Shown one piece after another: positions 15,165 through 22,239 of a stretch of DNA of 38,781 bases. A model generated the notes under the pieces. The model had not been told where the DNA came from, ran no database searches, and saw only the letters and a list, made by a program, of their open reading frames with translations. Every line of letters starts with the position of its first letter. Position 1 is the first letter of the stretch. The position numbers were made by a program, and so were the translations under genes. This DNA is from Planctomycetota bacterium (GTDB lineage: Bacteria > Planctomycetota > Phycisphaerae > UBA1845): assembly GCA_024280855.1 (NCBI GenBank), contig JAJRPG010000038.1:1-38781 (forward strand), in the 5' to 3' direction.

Positions 15165-16436
15165 ATGGAACATGCTATGATAAGAGCCATGCGAGAAGCC
15201 CCTGACGAATTTTCTTGGTATCTAAGAAAACTACGCAAAGATCGTGGCTGGTCCGCGCACAAATTGTCCAAAAAAATGGGTAAAGCGCATTCCTATTTGG
15301 GGCGTTGGGAGCGTGGCGACCTATCCTTCATTGATACTGATGCGCTAGCAATTCTTGCGAGTGTACTAGAATTGAGCCAGGAAGAGCGTCGGAAACTTGT
15401 ATCGTTTGCTAGGACCAGAATCACTCATCCATTTAGAGCGCTTCTTGGTGAAGGAGTTGATTTCCCTGGCGACGGCGCACATATGAAAGCGAACCAATCG
15501 TTTGCGTATGAAAATTTTGCTAAAGCCTTATTGAGCAAGAAACATGAGTGGCCTAGTGAATCAGAAAGCCATCGCCATTCAAGCAGTACATACGCTTCAC
15601 TAATTGAATCAATGGGTTGGCTGATTTGTAATTGGGCTGCAAAATCTGGGCCTGAAGAATATCGGATATCGAATTTGCCTTGGCCTGATTCTGTCCGCGA
15701 TACCGGAATTCTTGCGTCATGCCTAAGAGTTACAAGTAAAGATTTATTGCAATATGATCCTTCAGAATTGTTGATCCTGAATGATCAACCTGAAGGCTTT
15801 GATGAAACATGGACATGTAAAATAATCACCGTTGCTAACCAATATCGATATTGGTTATTTGCCGATCAACAGCGTTGTGAATTGTGTTTAGAGGCTCTGA
15901 ATCACTGGAATCTTGAAAACGAATTATCAAAGGAATCGCTATTCGTCTTATTCAATGATTCAATCGATCAACTCGATCATGGAGTTGATTGGGTGACAAG
16001 CCGAGTTGTATCGGTAGTAAACAAGCGTAGTTTAATGACCTACATATCAACGCTTAGCGTTGAAGACAAATACGAACAACAATACACGCTAGTGGGCGAT
16101 GATGTAGATTCGTATCCCATTTTATTCTCGCGCGACGCAGACCTATCAGGAATGGCTTCCGAAGATTTCACTTCACAAAAACTTCTTGAGAATATTCGGG
16201 TAATTAACGACGCAATATATGTGCTAAGTGACTCTATGCGATGGTCTAATCCAAAAAAGAACCGCTATCGCGATAAAAATATACGCTTCGGATTGCCTGG
16301 AGAAAGCTTTCCGGAAAAATATAACCTAACTAACGAAGAGGACCGTGAAACTCTTGTTTACGAGTTGAGGATATTGATCCGTAAAATACGTGCAACGATA
16401 AAGAAACTTGAATGTAAATCGACGACTGAGCCATAA
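15165..16436 (+). CDS. large XRE-headed regulator
   Basis: A protein of about 423 residues. The N-terminal 65 residues are a helix-turn-helix domain (SWYLRKLRKDRGWS, then KLSKKMGKAHSYLGRWERGD). The remaining 350 residues match no family I recognise and show no transmembrane segment, catalytic motif or LexA-type Ser/Lys protease site. ATGs at 15153, 15165 and 15177 are all possible; 15165 is chosen because GAAGGA lies about 11 bases upstream. The base composition is more AT-rich than the structural genes. By position it may act as the repressor of the element, with the long C-terminal region as a sensor or oligomerisation domain. Confidence 0.72.
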   Translation: MEHAMIRAMREAPDEFSWYLRKLRKDRGWSAHKLSKKMGKAHSYLGRWERGDLSFIDTDALAILASVLELSQEERRKLVSFARTRITHPFRALLGEGVDFPGDGAHMKANQSFAYENFAKALLSKKHEWPSESESHRHSSSTYASLIESMGWLICNWAAKSGPEEYRISNLPWPDSVRDTGILASCLRVTSKDLLQYDPSELLILNDQPEGFDETWTCKIITVANQYRYWLFADQQRCELCLEALNHWNLENELSKESLFVLFNDSIDQLDHGVDWVTSRVVSVVNKRSLMTYISTLSVEDKYEQQYTLVGDDVDSYPILFSRDADLSGMASEDFTSQKLLENIRVINDAIYVLSDSMRWSNPKKNRYRDKNIRFGLPGESFPEKYNLTNEEDRETLVYELRILIRKIRATIKKLECKSTTEP

Positions 16437-16502
16437 AATAGCATTGTAGCATCAGACCGGCACGGATGCACGGTCGCAACATACTGTCAAAGGAATGACA
16501 CC

Positions 16503-17267
16503 ATGACACTAACAGCCAATCGAGAAGTAGATCATTACATCGACCAGCAGCTTAGAACGTATCAAATCGTAGCTGCCAAGCACATTTACAAAGGCGGGCT
16601 AGTCGGCCTGTCGTCAGCGGGCTATGCTCAACCGCTTGTAGCCGGTGACAAATTCGTAGGCATTGCCTATGAAGAAATCGATAACACAACTGGCGCTAAC
16701 GGCGCTCTGTCAGTGCGCGTCTATACCGTCGGTGACTTTGGCCATGCCCTCGCGGGTGCGACCATCGCCCACGTCGGTCGGCCTGTCTTTGCCTCAGCCG
16801 ACGATACCCTTACTTTCACCGCAAATGCCAACTCTTATGTAGGCGTTGTCCAAGACTTAACCGCAGCTGGTGAAATCATTCTCCGCATCGATCCATCGCA
16901 TCGTCAGATCAAAACCATCACCCACGTCGTAGCTGACCTGGCTGCCGGTGCTGACATTGCTGCTCAAGCAATTCATAGCTTCGAGGCGGAAGGCTGGATC
17001 GTGGATGCTCGAATCGTCAACCAAGCCACAGCCTCAGCCGGTATCGATGCAGCCAATACTTGTACCGTAAGTCTTGCAATCGATGCGGGAAATATAGTGA
17101 CTGAGGTATTTGACGATATCACTGCTTTCCCCGCAGCGAACACGGCTGCCAATCTCGGAGCGATAGCCAATACTCATGCGAACGCGGGTGATATTCTCAC
17201 GTTGGCCATAACCAACGGTGCGACTGCCGATCCCGATTCGTTCGTTGTCGAAATCGATTACGTCTAA
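16503..17267 (+). CDS. capsid decoration/cement-like protein with extra domain
   Basis: A 254-residue protein. The first 130 residues match the pattern of small Mu-like and lambdoid head decoration or cement proteins (ANREVDHYIDQQLRTY, HIYKGGLVGLSSAGYA, FVGIAYEEIDN, ending ILRIDP). Such proteins are normally about 110-130 residues. A second beta-rich, Ala/Thr/Asn-rich domain of about 115 residues follows (from ITHVVADLAAGADIAA), which could be displayed on the particle surface. AAGGAAT precedes the ATG. It lies 67 bp upstream of the capsid gene, the usual neighbour. Confidence 0.78.
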   Translation: MTLTANREVDHYIDQQLRTYQIVAAKHIYKGGLVGLSSAGYAQPLVAGDKFVGIAYEEIDNTTGANGALSVRVYTVGDFGHALAGATIAHVGRPVFASADDTLTFTANANSYVGVVQDLTAAGEIILRIDPSHRQIKTITHVVADLAAGADIAAQAIHSFEAEGWIVDARIVNQATASAGIDAANTCTVSLAIDAGNIVTEVFDDITAFPAANTAANLGAIANTHANAGDILTLAITNGATADPDSFVVEIDYV

Positions 17268-17334
17268 ATCTAAACACTTGGCCGATGGCGCAAGGAAGCG
17301 CATGTCGGACGCCTACTAGCGAAGGATTGCTACC

Positions 17335-18249
17335 ATGACAGTTATCAATACAGGACTTCTCGAAAAAGGACTCAAGAGCGAGTTCTCTCAAACATTACGC
17401 GGTACGGTTACGAATTTTGCGGAGCTATCAACCCGCGTACCGTCAAACTCCGACCACGAAACTTACAAGTGGTTAGGCTCTACTCCCAAGATGCGTGAGT
17501 GGGGTACTGGTCGCGTAGCCAAAGGCTTACGCACGGAAAGCTACAGCGTCGTCAACGAAAAGTACGAAGCCACAATTGAAGTTGACCGCGACGAAATCGA
17601 TGACGATCAGACAGGGCAAATTCGTATTCGCGTTGGCGAAATGGCCCAGCACGCAGCGACACACAAAGATTATCTGTTGTCTGAGTTGCTCAAGAATGGA
17701 GCGACTGCGGGCTTTGTAGCTTACGATGGTAAGGTGTTTTTCGCAGCCGATCACGAGTCGGGCGCATCCGGCGTGCAAAGCAATCTTGTTGCAGCCAGTG
17801 CAGTCGATCCAAGCAACCCCACTACCGACGAATTCAAGGCAGCCCTGAAAGCATCGATCACCCGCGTCCTGGCATTCAAGAATGATGTTGGCGAACCGAT
17901 GGCGATGGGCGCTGGCGGTATGGTCTGTGTGGTTCCACCATCCATGATGTACGCAGCGATGGAAGCCGTGAACGCTTCGATCATTTCAAACACGTCCAAC
18001 GTGATGCAAGGTGCGGCTCGCGTGGTTACGTTCCCTTGGTTGACTGATACCGATCGATGGTATCTGCTCAAGACTGATGGCATCATTCGCCCATTCATCT
18101 TTCAGGATCGCGCTCCAATCGAATTCACCGCCAAGGCTGAAGGTAGTGACGAAGCATTCAACCGCGAGAAGTATCTCTACGGTGTTCGCGCTCGTTACGC
18201 CATGACTTACGCAATGTGGCAGTTTGCTACCCGCGTATTGTTTAGCTAA
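17335..18249 (+). CDS. Mu gpT-like major capsid protein
   Basis: A 304-residue major head subunit of the Mu gpT family, normal in length. Family features include the N-terminal TGLLEKGLKSEFSQTL, KWLGSTPKMREW, SYSVVNEKYEATIEVDRDEI and the C-terminal YGVRARYAMTYAMWQFA. Capsid proteins of this family form HK97-fold icosahedral shells. No processing site is obvious. GAAGGA lies upstream of the ATG. The frame is intact with all conserved blocks, so it can probably still make a shell. Confidence 0.92.
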   Translation: MTVINTGLLEKGLKSEFSQTLRGTVTNFAELSTRVPSNSDHETYKWLGSTPKMREWGTGRVAKGLRTESYSVVNEKYEATIEVDRDEIDDDQTGQIRIRVGEMAQHAATHKDYLLSELLKNGATAGFVAYDGKVFFAADHESGASGVQSNLVAASAVDPSNPTTDEFKAALKASITRVLAFKNDVGEPMAMGAGGMVCVVPPSMMYAAMEAVNASIISNTSNVMQGAARVVTFPWLTDTDRWYLLKTDGIIRPFIFQDRAPIEFTAKAEGSDEAFNREKYLYGVRARYAMTYAMWQFATRVLFS

Positions 18250-18299
18250 TCGCGTAGTCGGTTGGTTGTACATTTTCTGTAAAGACGAAGGGTATTCTC

Positions 18300-18551
18300 A
18301 TGGCCAAGACAACAGCGAATAAAGGCAAGCAAGCTGCCAAGCGTACAAAGGATGAGCCACGCATCAAACCGCCTGGCGTAATTCTTAGTGGCGAGGCGAG
18401 CGATTCGGGTAAGGATCGATCCAGCCTCGAACCCGGTTCGATGCGGCTTCGATCGCTACTCGAATTGTCCGATTCGTGTCCGATGGATCAGGTTTGCACG
18501 GACGCAGCTGACGCAATCGAAAATCTACGCTTGAGCAAGCACCGTCAATAA
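18300..18551 (+). CDS. small hypothetical head-region protein
   Basis: An 83-residue protein with a Lys/Ala-rich N-terminus (MAKTTANKGKQAAKRTKDE), a middle low in structure, and a C-terminal helix (CTDAADAIENLRLSK). GAAGGGT precedes the ATG. It sits between the capsid and portal genes with short gaps, so it is probably part of the head module. It may be a connector-associated or DNA-neutralising protein, but nothing identifies it. Confidence 0.65.
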   Translation: MAKTTANKGKQAAKRTKDEPRIKPPGVILSGEASDSGKDRSSLEPGSMRLRSLLELSDSCPMDQVCTDAADAIENLRLSKHRQ

Positions 18552-18564
18552 CTAAGGCGATACT

Positions 18565-19878
18565 ATGGCGCAACTGCTATCCAAAATCGGATCGTCACTT
18601 TCAGCCGCGCGTAAAGCATGGCAGTTTGGTTCGTGTGCGCCGCAGTCGCAGGTGTTCAATCTGAGCGAAGATTTAGACGGTCGTTACCTGCCGTTACCAT
18701 CAGGCTTGACGTTTAAGCAGCTAAAATCGTTGGTGCTGTCTGCGGACAATGGTGAACTGAGTCGTGGATTGCAATTGTACGAAGCGATGGAAACGCGCGA
18801 TCCACACTTGCGAAGCGTAGCTGATACTCGTCGCCTGTCGTTGACGGGCTTGGATTGGGAAGTGGTTAGTGCAGCTGATGTTCAATCCAACATTGAGGAC
18901 CGATCATTAGCGGATGAAGCAGCTTCATTCGTGCGCGAAACGCTGACTAACTTACCTACATTCGATGATACGCTGGAACACCTATCGAAGGCTGTCACCA
19001 GTAATCTAGCTGTCGTAGAATTGATTTGGCAACGATGCCATCTAATCGACACAATCGATATTCCATCATGGCGATTACGTTCCGAACCTCGTGAACCCGG
19101 TGTAATTCGTATTGTTACGGACGGCGATTGGGAAGGAACGCCCGCAGAATCACCCAAGTTTGTGATTCATATTCCGCATGGCGACAAGATATTCCCGTTG
19201 TCAAAATCTCTCATGCGTTCGCAGGCTTCGCTCTGGCTGATTAAGGATTACGCACTTGGCAATTGGAGTATGTTTGTCGAAATCTTTGGGATGCCTACAC
19301 GGTGGGCTTCCTATCAACCAGGCACGCATCAGGCCGATGTGAAAGAGATTATTAAGATGCTCAAGAACATGGGCAGTGTCGCATGGGGTGCATTTACCAA
19401 CAATGTAGACCTGAAGTTTGTAGAATCCAATTCCCGTGGAGTAGCACCGTATGAGGCTTTAATCGCATGGTGCGACCGTAAGCAATCTATACTCATGCTC
19501 GGTGGCAACCTGACCAGCGACACAACTGGCGGAACAGGAACGCTCGCAGCCGGTTCAGTACAAGACGCGGTCAAAGATGACCTACGCGACGATGATATCA
19601 AGCGTGAAGGCCGAACCATCCGACGTCAGATCATCGCCCCAGTATGCGCCTTCGCCTATCCACATCGTGACGTGCCCTTACCATATTTCCGGAGAAGAAA
19701 GCCAGAGACGATCGACCGCATCCGCGAAGCCAACCTATTCGCAGCTACCCAAAAGTTCGGATTGCCAGTATCCAAAAACCACGCATACGACCGACTAGGC
19801 ATTCCCAAGCCACAGGAAGGTGATGACCTGATCGAAGAAACCCTTGGTGCGTTCGGTGAAGTACAGGAAGGATTCTGA
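18565..19878 (+). CDS. DUF935 (Mu gp29-like) portal protein
   Basis: A 437-residue portal of the DUF935 family, which forms the dodecameric ring at the head vertex in Mu-like phages. Typical segments are LYEAMETRDPHLRSVADTRR, LTGLDWEV, WLIKDYALGNWSMFVEIFGMP and the C-terminal NLFAATQKFGLPVS. The usual length is about 450-520 residues, so it is slightly short at the C-terminus. It starts 13 bp after the upstream gene. A portal only makes sense if DNA is packaged or a tail is attached, yet no terminase is present nearby. Confidence 0.9.
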   Translation: MAQLLSKIGSSLSAARKAWQFGSCAPQSQVFNLSEDLDGRYLPLPSGLTFKQLKSLVLSADNGELSRGLQLYEAMETRDPHLRSVADTRRLSLTGLDWEVVSAADVQSNIEDRSLADEAASFVRETLTNLPTFDDTLEHLSKAVTSNLAVVELIWQRCHLIDTIDIPSWRLRSEPREPGVIRIVTDGDWEGTPAESPKFVIHIPHGDKIFPLSKSLMRSQASLWLIKDYALGNWSMFVEIFGMPTRWASYQPGTHQADVKEIIKMLKNMGSVAWGAFTNNVDLKFVESNSRGVAPYEALIAWCDRKQSILMLGGNLTSDTTGGTGTLAAGSVQDAVKDDLRDDDIKREGRTIRRQIIAPVCAFAYPHRDVPLPYFRRRKPETIDRIREANLFAATQKFGLPVSKNHAYDRLGIPKPQEGDDLIEETLGAFGEVQEGF

Positions 19879-19944
19879 GTTGACACGTTGTGATAGCTGC
19901 CATATCGTACATTTGTAAGATAACTGGCAGGAGGATGGCACAAA

Positions 19945-20259
19945 ATGGCTAAACAACAAATGCGATCACAACGCAACACTGAATTGTTCGCAATTCTGAT
20001 GAATGGAGAGCGATACGGACTGGATATCCGCAAAGAGTACCAGAAACGCTTTGGTAAGGAACTTCCGCTCGGATCACTGTATGTAACGCTTGATCGGATG
20101 GAGGACAAAGGTTGGCTCAAATCCAGAATGGGAGAATCAGGCCCGGACCGGCGTGGACGACGACGCAAGTACTACCGTACAACAGCATCCGGTAAACGGT
20201 CTTTCGATGCAGCAGCCGTTATTCAAATGTCTGTTTTTGGAGGGCTTATCAATGGGTAA
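19945..20259 (+). CDS. PadR-family transcriptional regulator
   Basis: A 104-residue PadR protein: LFAILMNGERYGLDIRKEYQ, PLGSLYVTLDRMEDKGWLKS and RRKYYRTTASGK form the winged helix with its beta wing. A strong AGGAGG lies before the ATG. Its end overlaps the following gene by 8 bp. In many bacteria, small PadR regulators sit directly upstream of membrane proteins carrying a permease-prefix motif, which is the case here. It may be a host gene or cargo of the element. Confidence 0.87.
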   Translation: MAKQQMRSQRNTELFAILMNGERYGLDIRKEYQKRFGKELPLGSLYVTLDRMEDKGWLKSRMGESGPDRRGRRRKYYRTTASGKRSFDAAAVIQMSVFGGLING

Positions 20260-20821
20260 AAAACCTCGTTCTATGCTCAGTTATCGGTTGCAGTTCATTG
20301 ACATAATGTCATTGGATCAATGTTTTCGTGCCTTCCTTCCACTTGGTTGGTTCACGAGAGAAATACACACAAGTTCATGCACAGTTAGATACGAGATTCC
20401 CAATAACAAGGATGCCATTTTGCTTTTCGAATATCACACAGCTATGCTTGTAATTCAACCATTACGAGTCATAAAAGGCATCGTAGTATTTACAGATACG
20501 GCTGTTTTTCCCTTGCACGCAAAGGCTGGTATGGAGGTGTGTGAAGGCAAATCAAATATCGAAGGAAGCAACACCGCTGAGCCGTTAGGTGTGCGTCTCG
20601 TGGAATTGGTATCGTCTATAATCCCAACAAGAAAACGAGAAGCTGTTGTTGGCGATATGCTCGACAAATTGGCTCAACTTTCGCGTGAAAAACAATCATG
20701 GTTCAGAATACTATGCTTCCTATTCAAAGAGATTTTCTATCTGGTTGTCGCACTCGCATTTGTTACATGGAAAGACTCATGTGTCGATTGGATCAAAGGT
20801 TGGATCGGTAAGATTTTTTAG
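20252..20821 (+). CDS. membrane protein with permease-prefix-like motif
   Basis: A 189-residue protein that starts at the ATG at 20252 inside the end of the PadR gene; longer upstream starts lie in the PadR gene and are unlikely. No family is certain for residues 1-125. Residues 125-165 read PTRKREAVVGDMLDKLAQLS, similar to the motif xxREAxLGDLxEE of permease prefix domains that accompany PadR regulators. A hydrophobic segment, ILCFLFKEIFYLVVALAF, follows, and the C-terminus is short. The normal MacB-type permease is absent, so only the prefix-plus-anchor form is here. A role in membrane stress or export control is speculative. Confidence 0.65.
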   Translation: MGKKPRSMLSYRLQFIDIMSLDQCFRAFLPLGWFTREIHTSSCTVRYEIPNNKDAILLFEYHTAMLVIQPLRVIKGIVVFTDTAVFPLHAKAGMEVCEGKSNIEGSNTAEPLGVRLVELVSSIIPTRKREAVVGDMLDKLAQLSREKQSWFRILCFLFKEIFYLVVALAFVTWKDSCVDWIKGWIGKIF

Positions 20822-20860
20822 AACCCTCATGTACTCAACTATTGCGCAAATTCATCGAGT

Positions 20861-21070
20861 TCATAAATACGCCAATTCAGACGTTGGCCAACCGAAACTG
20901 TGTCCGTTACCCTGTCCGATGGCCGTTGGTCGTGTCCTTTTCTTTTTCGAGGAAAGCAACCTTACGATACCATAAAGCCATAATCCCCAAAAACCCCAGG
21001 GCCATCTACTGGTAGTTTTCATACCTGATTCAATCTGCGTTGCGCATTTAGGACATACCCCCAAAATCAT
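20861..21070 (-). CDS. small CPxC protein, possibly truncated
   Basis: A 69-residue frame that begins MILGVCPKCATQIESG, with AGAGG five bases before the ATG. The CPKC knuckle suggests a small zinc-binding N-terminus; a hydrophobic stretch (WGFWGLWLYGIVRLL) follows. The C-terminal third is Lys/Arg-rich and low in protein character. It may be a real small membrane protein or the 5' part of a gene cut by the element's right edge. Confidence is low. Confidence 0.35.
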   Translation of the reverse strand: MILGVCPKCATQIESGMKTTSRWPWGFWGLWLYGIVRLLSSKKKRTRPTAIGQGNGHSFGWPTSELAYL

Positions 21071-21098
21071 CGTAACCTCTTTATTTGCAACGACTTAG

Positions 21099-21134
21099 AG
21101 AAAAGGTCAGTCTGCGCAAGACCCCTTTTCTTTT
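21099..21134 (+). terminator. terminator between convergent units
   Basis: AGAAAAGG (21099-21106) pairs with CCTTTTCT (21124-21131), and TC/GA extends the stem with a small bulge. A T-run follows on the + strand. It lies between the + strand PadR/membrane-protein unit and the minus-strand tlpA-like gene, which stops at 21139, so it can act on both. Confidence 0.65.
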
Positions 21135-21138
21135 AGAG

Positions 21139-22239
21139 CTACGGTTGCGAAAGTCTACGTTCAGCCAGCAGCGTATTGATAGCCGATTCCAGTCCCGATT
21201 CGATTTGATCTTTCCCCCTGAATTTGTACCGGATTAAGCCGTAGCCGTCGATCACAAATAGTGTTGGCGAACCGCTCACTCCCCACGTCGTTGCCAAGGG
21301 ACCATGGGGGTCTTGGTCCCATATATTTCGCCATGTCATATCAAATCGCTTTTCCGTTCGACGACCTTGCTTGCGTTCTGCATCGCCGTTGACACCGACG
21401 TAGGCTACCGGCTGATCGCTGTATTTTAGTAGGAGGTTCTTCGTGTCTGGAACCATGGCTAAGCATGGCGCGCAAAAGCTCGTCCAAAAATCGAGGAGGA
21501 TAATTTTCCCTTTATAATCGGCTAGGTTAATTTTATCCCCCTTGAGGTCTGTTCCAGCGGTATGCGGCGCGTGAGCCTTGAAATGCAAGATTCGGAGTTC
21601 GTATTCGTGCGAGGCTGCGAGGTCGCCAACGGTTTCAAGATGATCGCCTCGGCTACCAGGGCTGGGGATCGTTCCGTATTGATCCTGAATGTTCGTAATT
21701 TTTTGTAACGTCGAGAAGCGATCTTCGTCTGTAAGCCAATCCCATCGCCGGTTAATTTGTACCCACGGCAATACCTTCGCATATGCTAACTGAGCTTTAA
21801 TGCGCTCGTTAGTTGTTGAATGGCTTAGTCCATCCAAAAGTACAGCATACGTTTTGATCTGCTGTCGCCAATGCTCCCTGGGAATGTTCGCCAAGACCGG
21901 CGCGAAGCGATAGGTTAATAGCTTTGACCAGCGACGCGTGTCGTTGAATCGTTGCACGAGCAATCGCAGCGCTCGAGAGCGAATGTCCACGGCTCCAGCA
22001 TAAGATTCGGTCTCGCAAAGCTCAGCTACAAAACCGATCGCGCTCCAAAATTTCCCTCGCTCCCCTGCGGCGTTGGCTAGCGCTAACGCACGCTCTGATA
22101 GGCTTGTTAATTCTGTGATTGGCAAACCATCTGACTTTTCAGTCCTGTATTCCTGACGCAGTTCGAGGATCGTGTCTGCGACGACCACCGAACTACACAT
22201 GCCAATCAATAACGTGAGTAAGGCAATTTTACGGGTCAT
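21139..22239 (-). CDS. secreted TlpA-like thioredoxin-fold protein
   Basis: A 366-residue exported protein. Residues 1-21 are a signal peptide (KIALLTLLIGMCSSVVVA). Residues 25-210 are helical and match no family I know. The C-terminal 150 residues are a TlpA/ResA-type thioredoxin domain: INLADYKGKIILLDFWTSFC, the redox motif C256-A-P-C259, and the cis-Pro segment GSPTLFVIDGYG. Such proteins reduce disulphides outside the cytoplasm, for example in cytochrome c maturation. Its ATG overlaps the stop of the upstream serine hydrolase (ATGA), so the two are translationally coupled. Long N-terminal extensions like this are common in Planctomycetota. Confidence 0.85.
   Translation of the reverse strand: MTRKIALLTLLIGMCSSVVVADTILELRQEYRTEKSDGLPITELTSLSERALALANAAGERGKFWSAIGFVAELCETESYAGAVDIRSRALRLLVQRFNDTRRWSKLLTYRFAPVLANIPREHWRQQIKTYAVLLDGLSHSTTNERIKAQLAYAKVLPWVQINRRWDWLTDEDRFSTLQKITNIQDQYGTIPSPGSRGDHLETVGDLAASHEYELRILHFKAHAPHTAGTDLKGDKINLADYKGKIILLDFWTSFCAPCLAMVPDTKNLLLKYSDQPVAYVGVNGDAERKQGRRTEKRFDMTWRNIWDQDPHGPLATTWGVSGSPTLFVIDGYGLIRYKFRGKDQIESGLESAINTLLAERRLSQP

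Larger units (their letters stand above)
6933..20830. mobile_element. compact Mu-derived element (ends approximate)
   Basis: The region encodes MuA and MuB homologues, two small XRE regulators, one large XRE-headed regulator, a gpI-type protease/scaffold, a gpT capsid, a DUF935 portal, a decoration-like protein and a tape-measure-like protein. Two arms diverge from 15080-15164. The left boundary is placed after the TetR promoter and near the repeat array at 6951-7032. The right boundary is uncertain: it could lie soon after the portal stop (19878), or after the PadR/membrane-protein pair (20821). I found no clear 5-bp target duplication or matching right-end array. At about 13-14 kb it is under half the size of Mu, and no terminase, sheath, baseplate, fibre or lysis gene is recognisable. 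Confidence 0.75.

Noticed and set aside
7037-21121. An 11-bp direct repeat (TCTGCGCAAGA) at 7037-7047 and 21111-21121 as attachment sites of the element.
   Set aside because: The right copy is the loop of a terminator hairpin, the left copy lies inside the repeat array region, and Mu-type transposition makes a 5-bp duplication, so a chance match is more likely.
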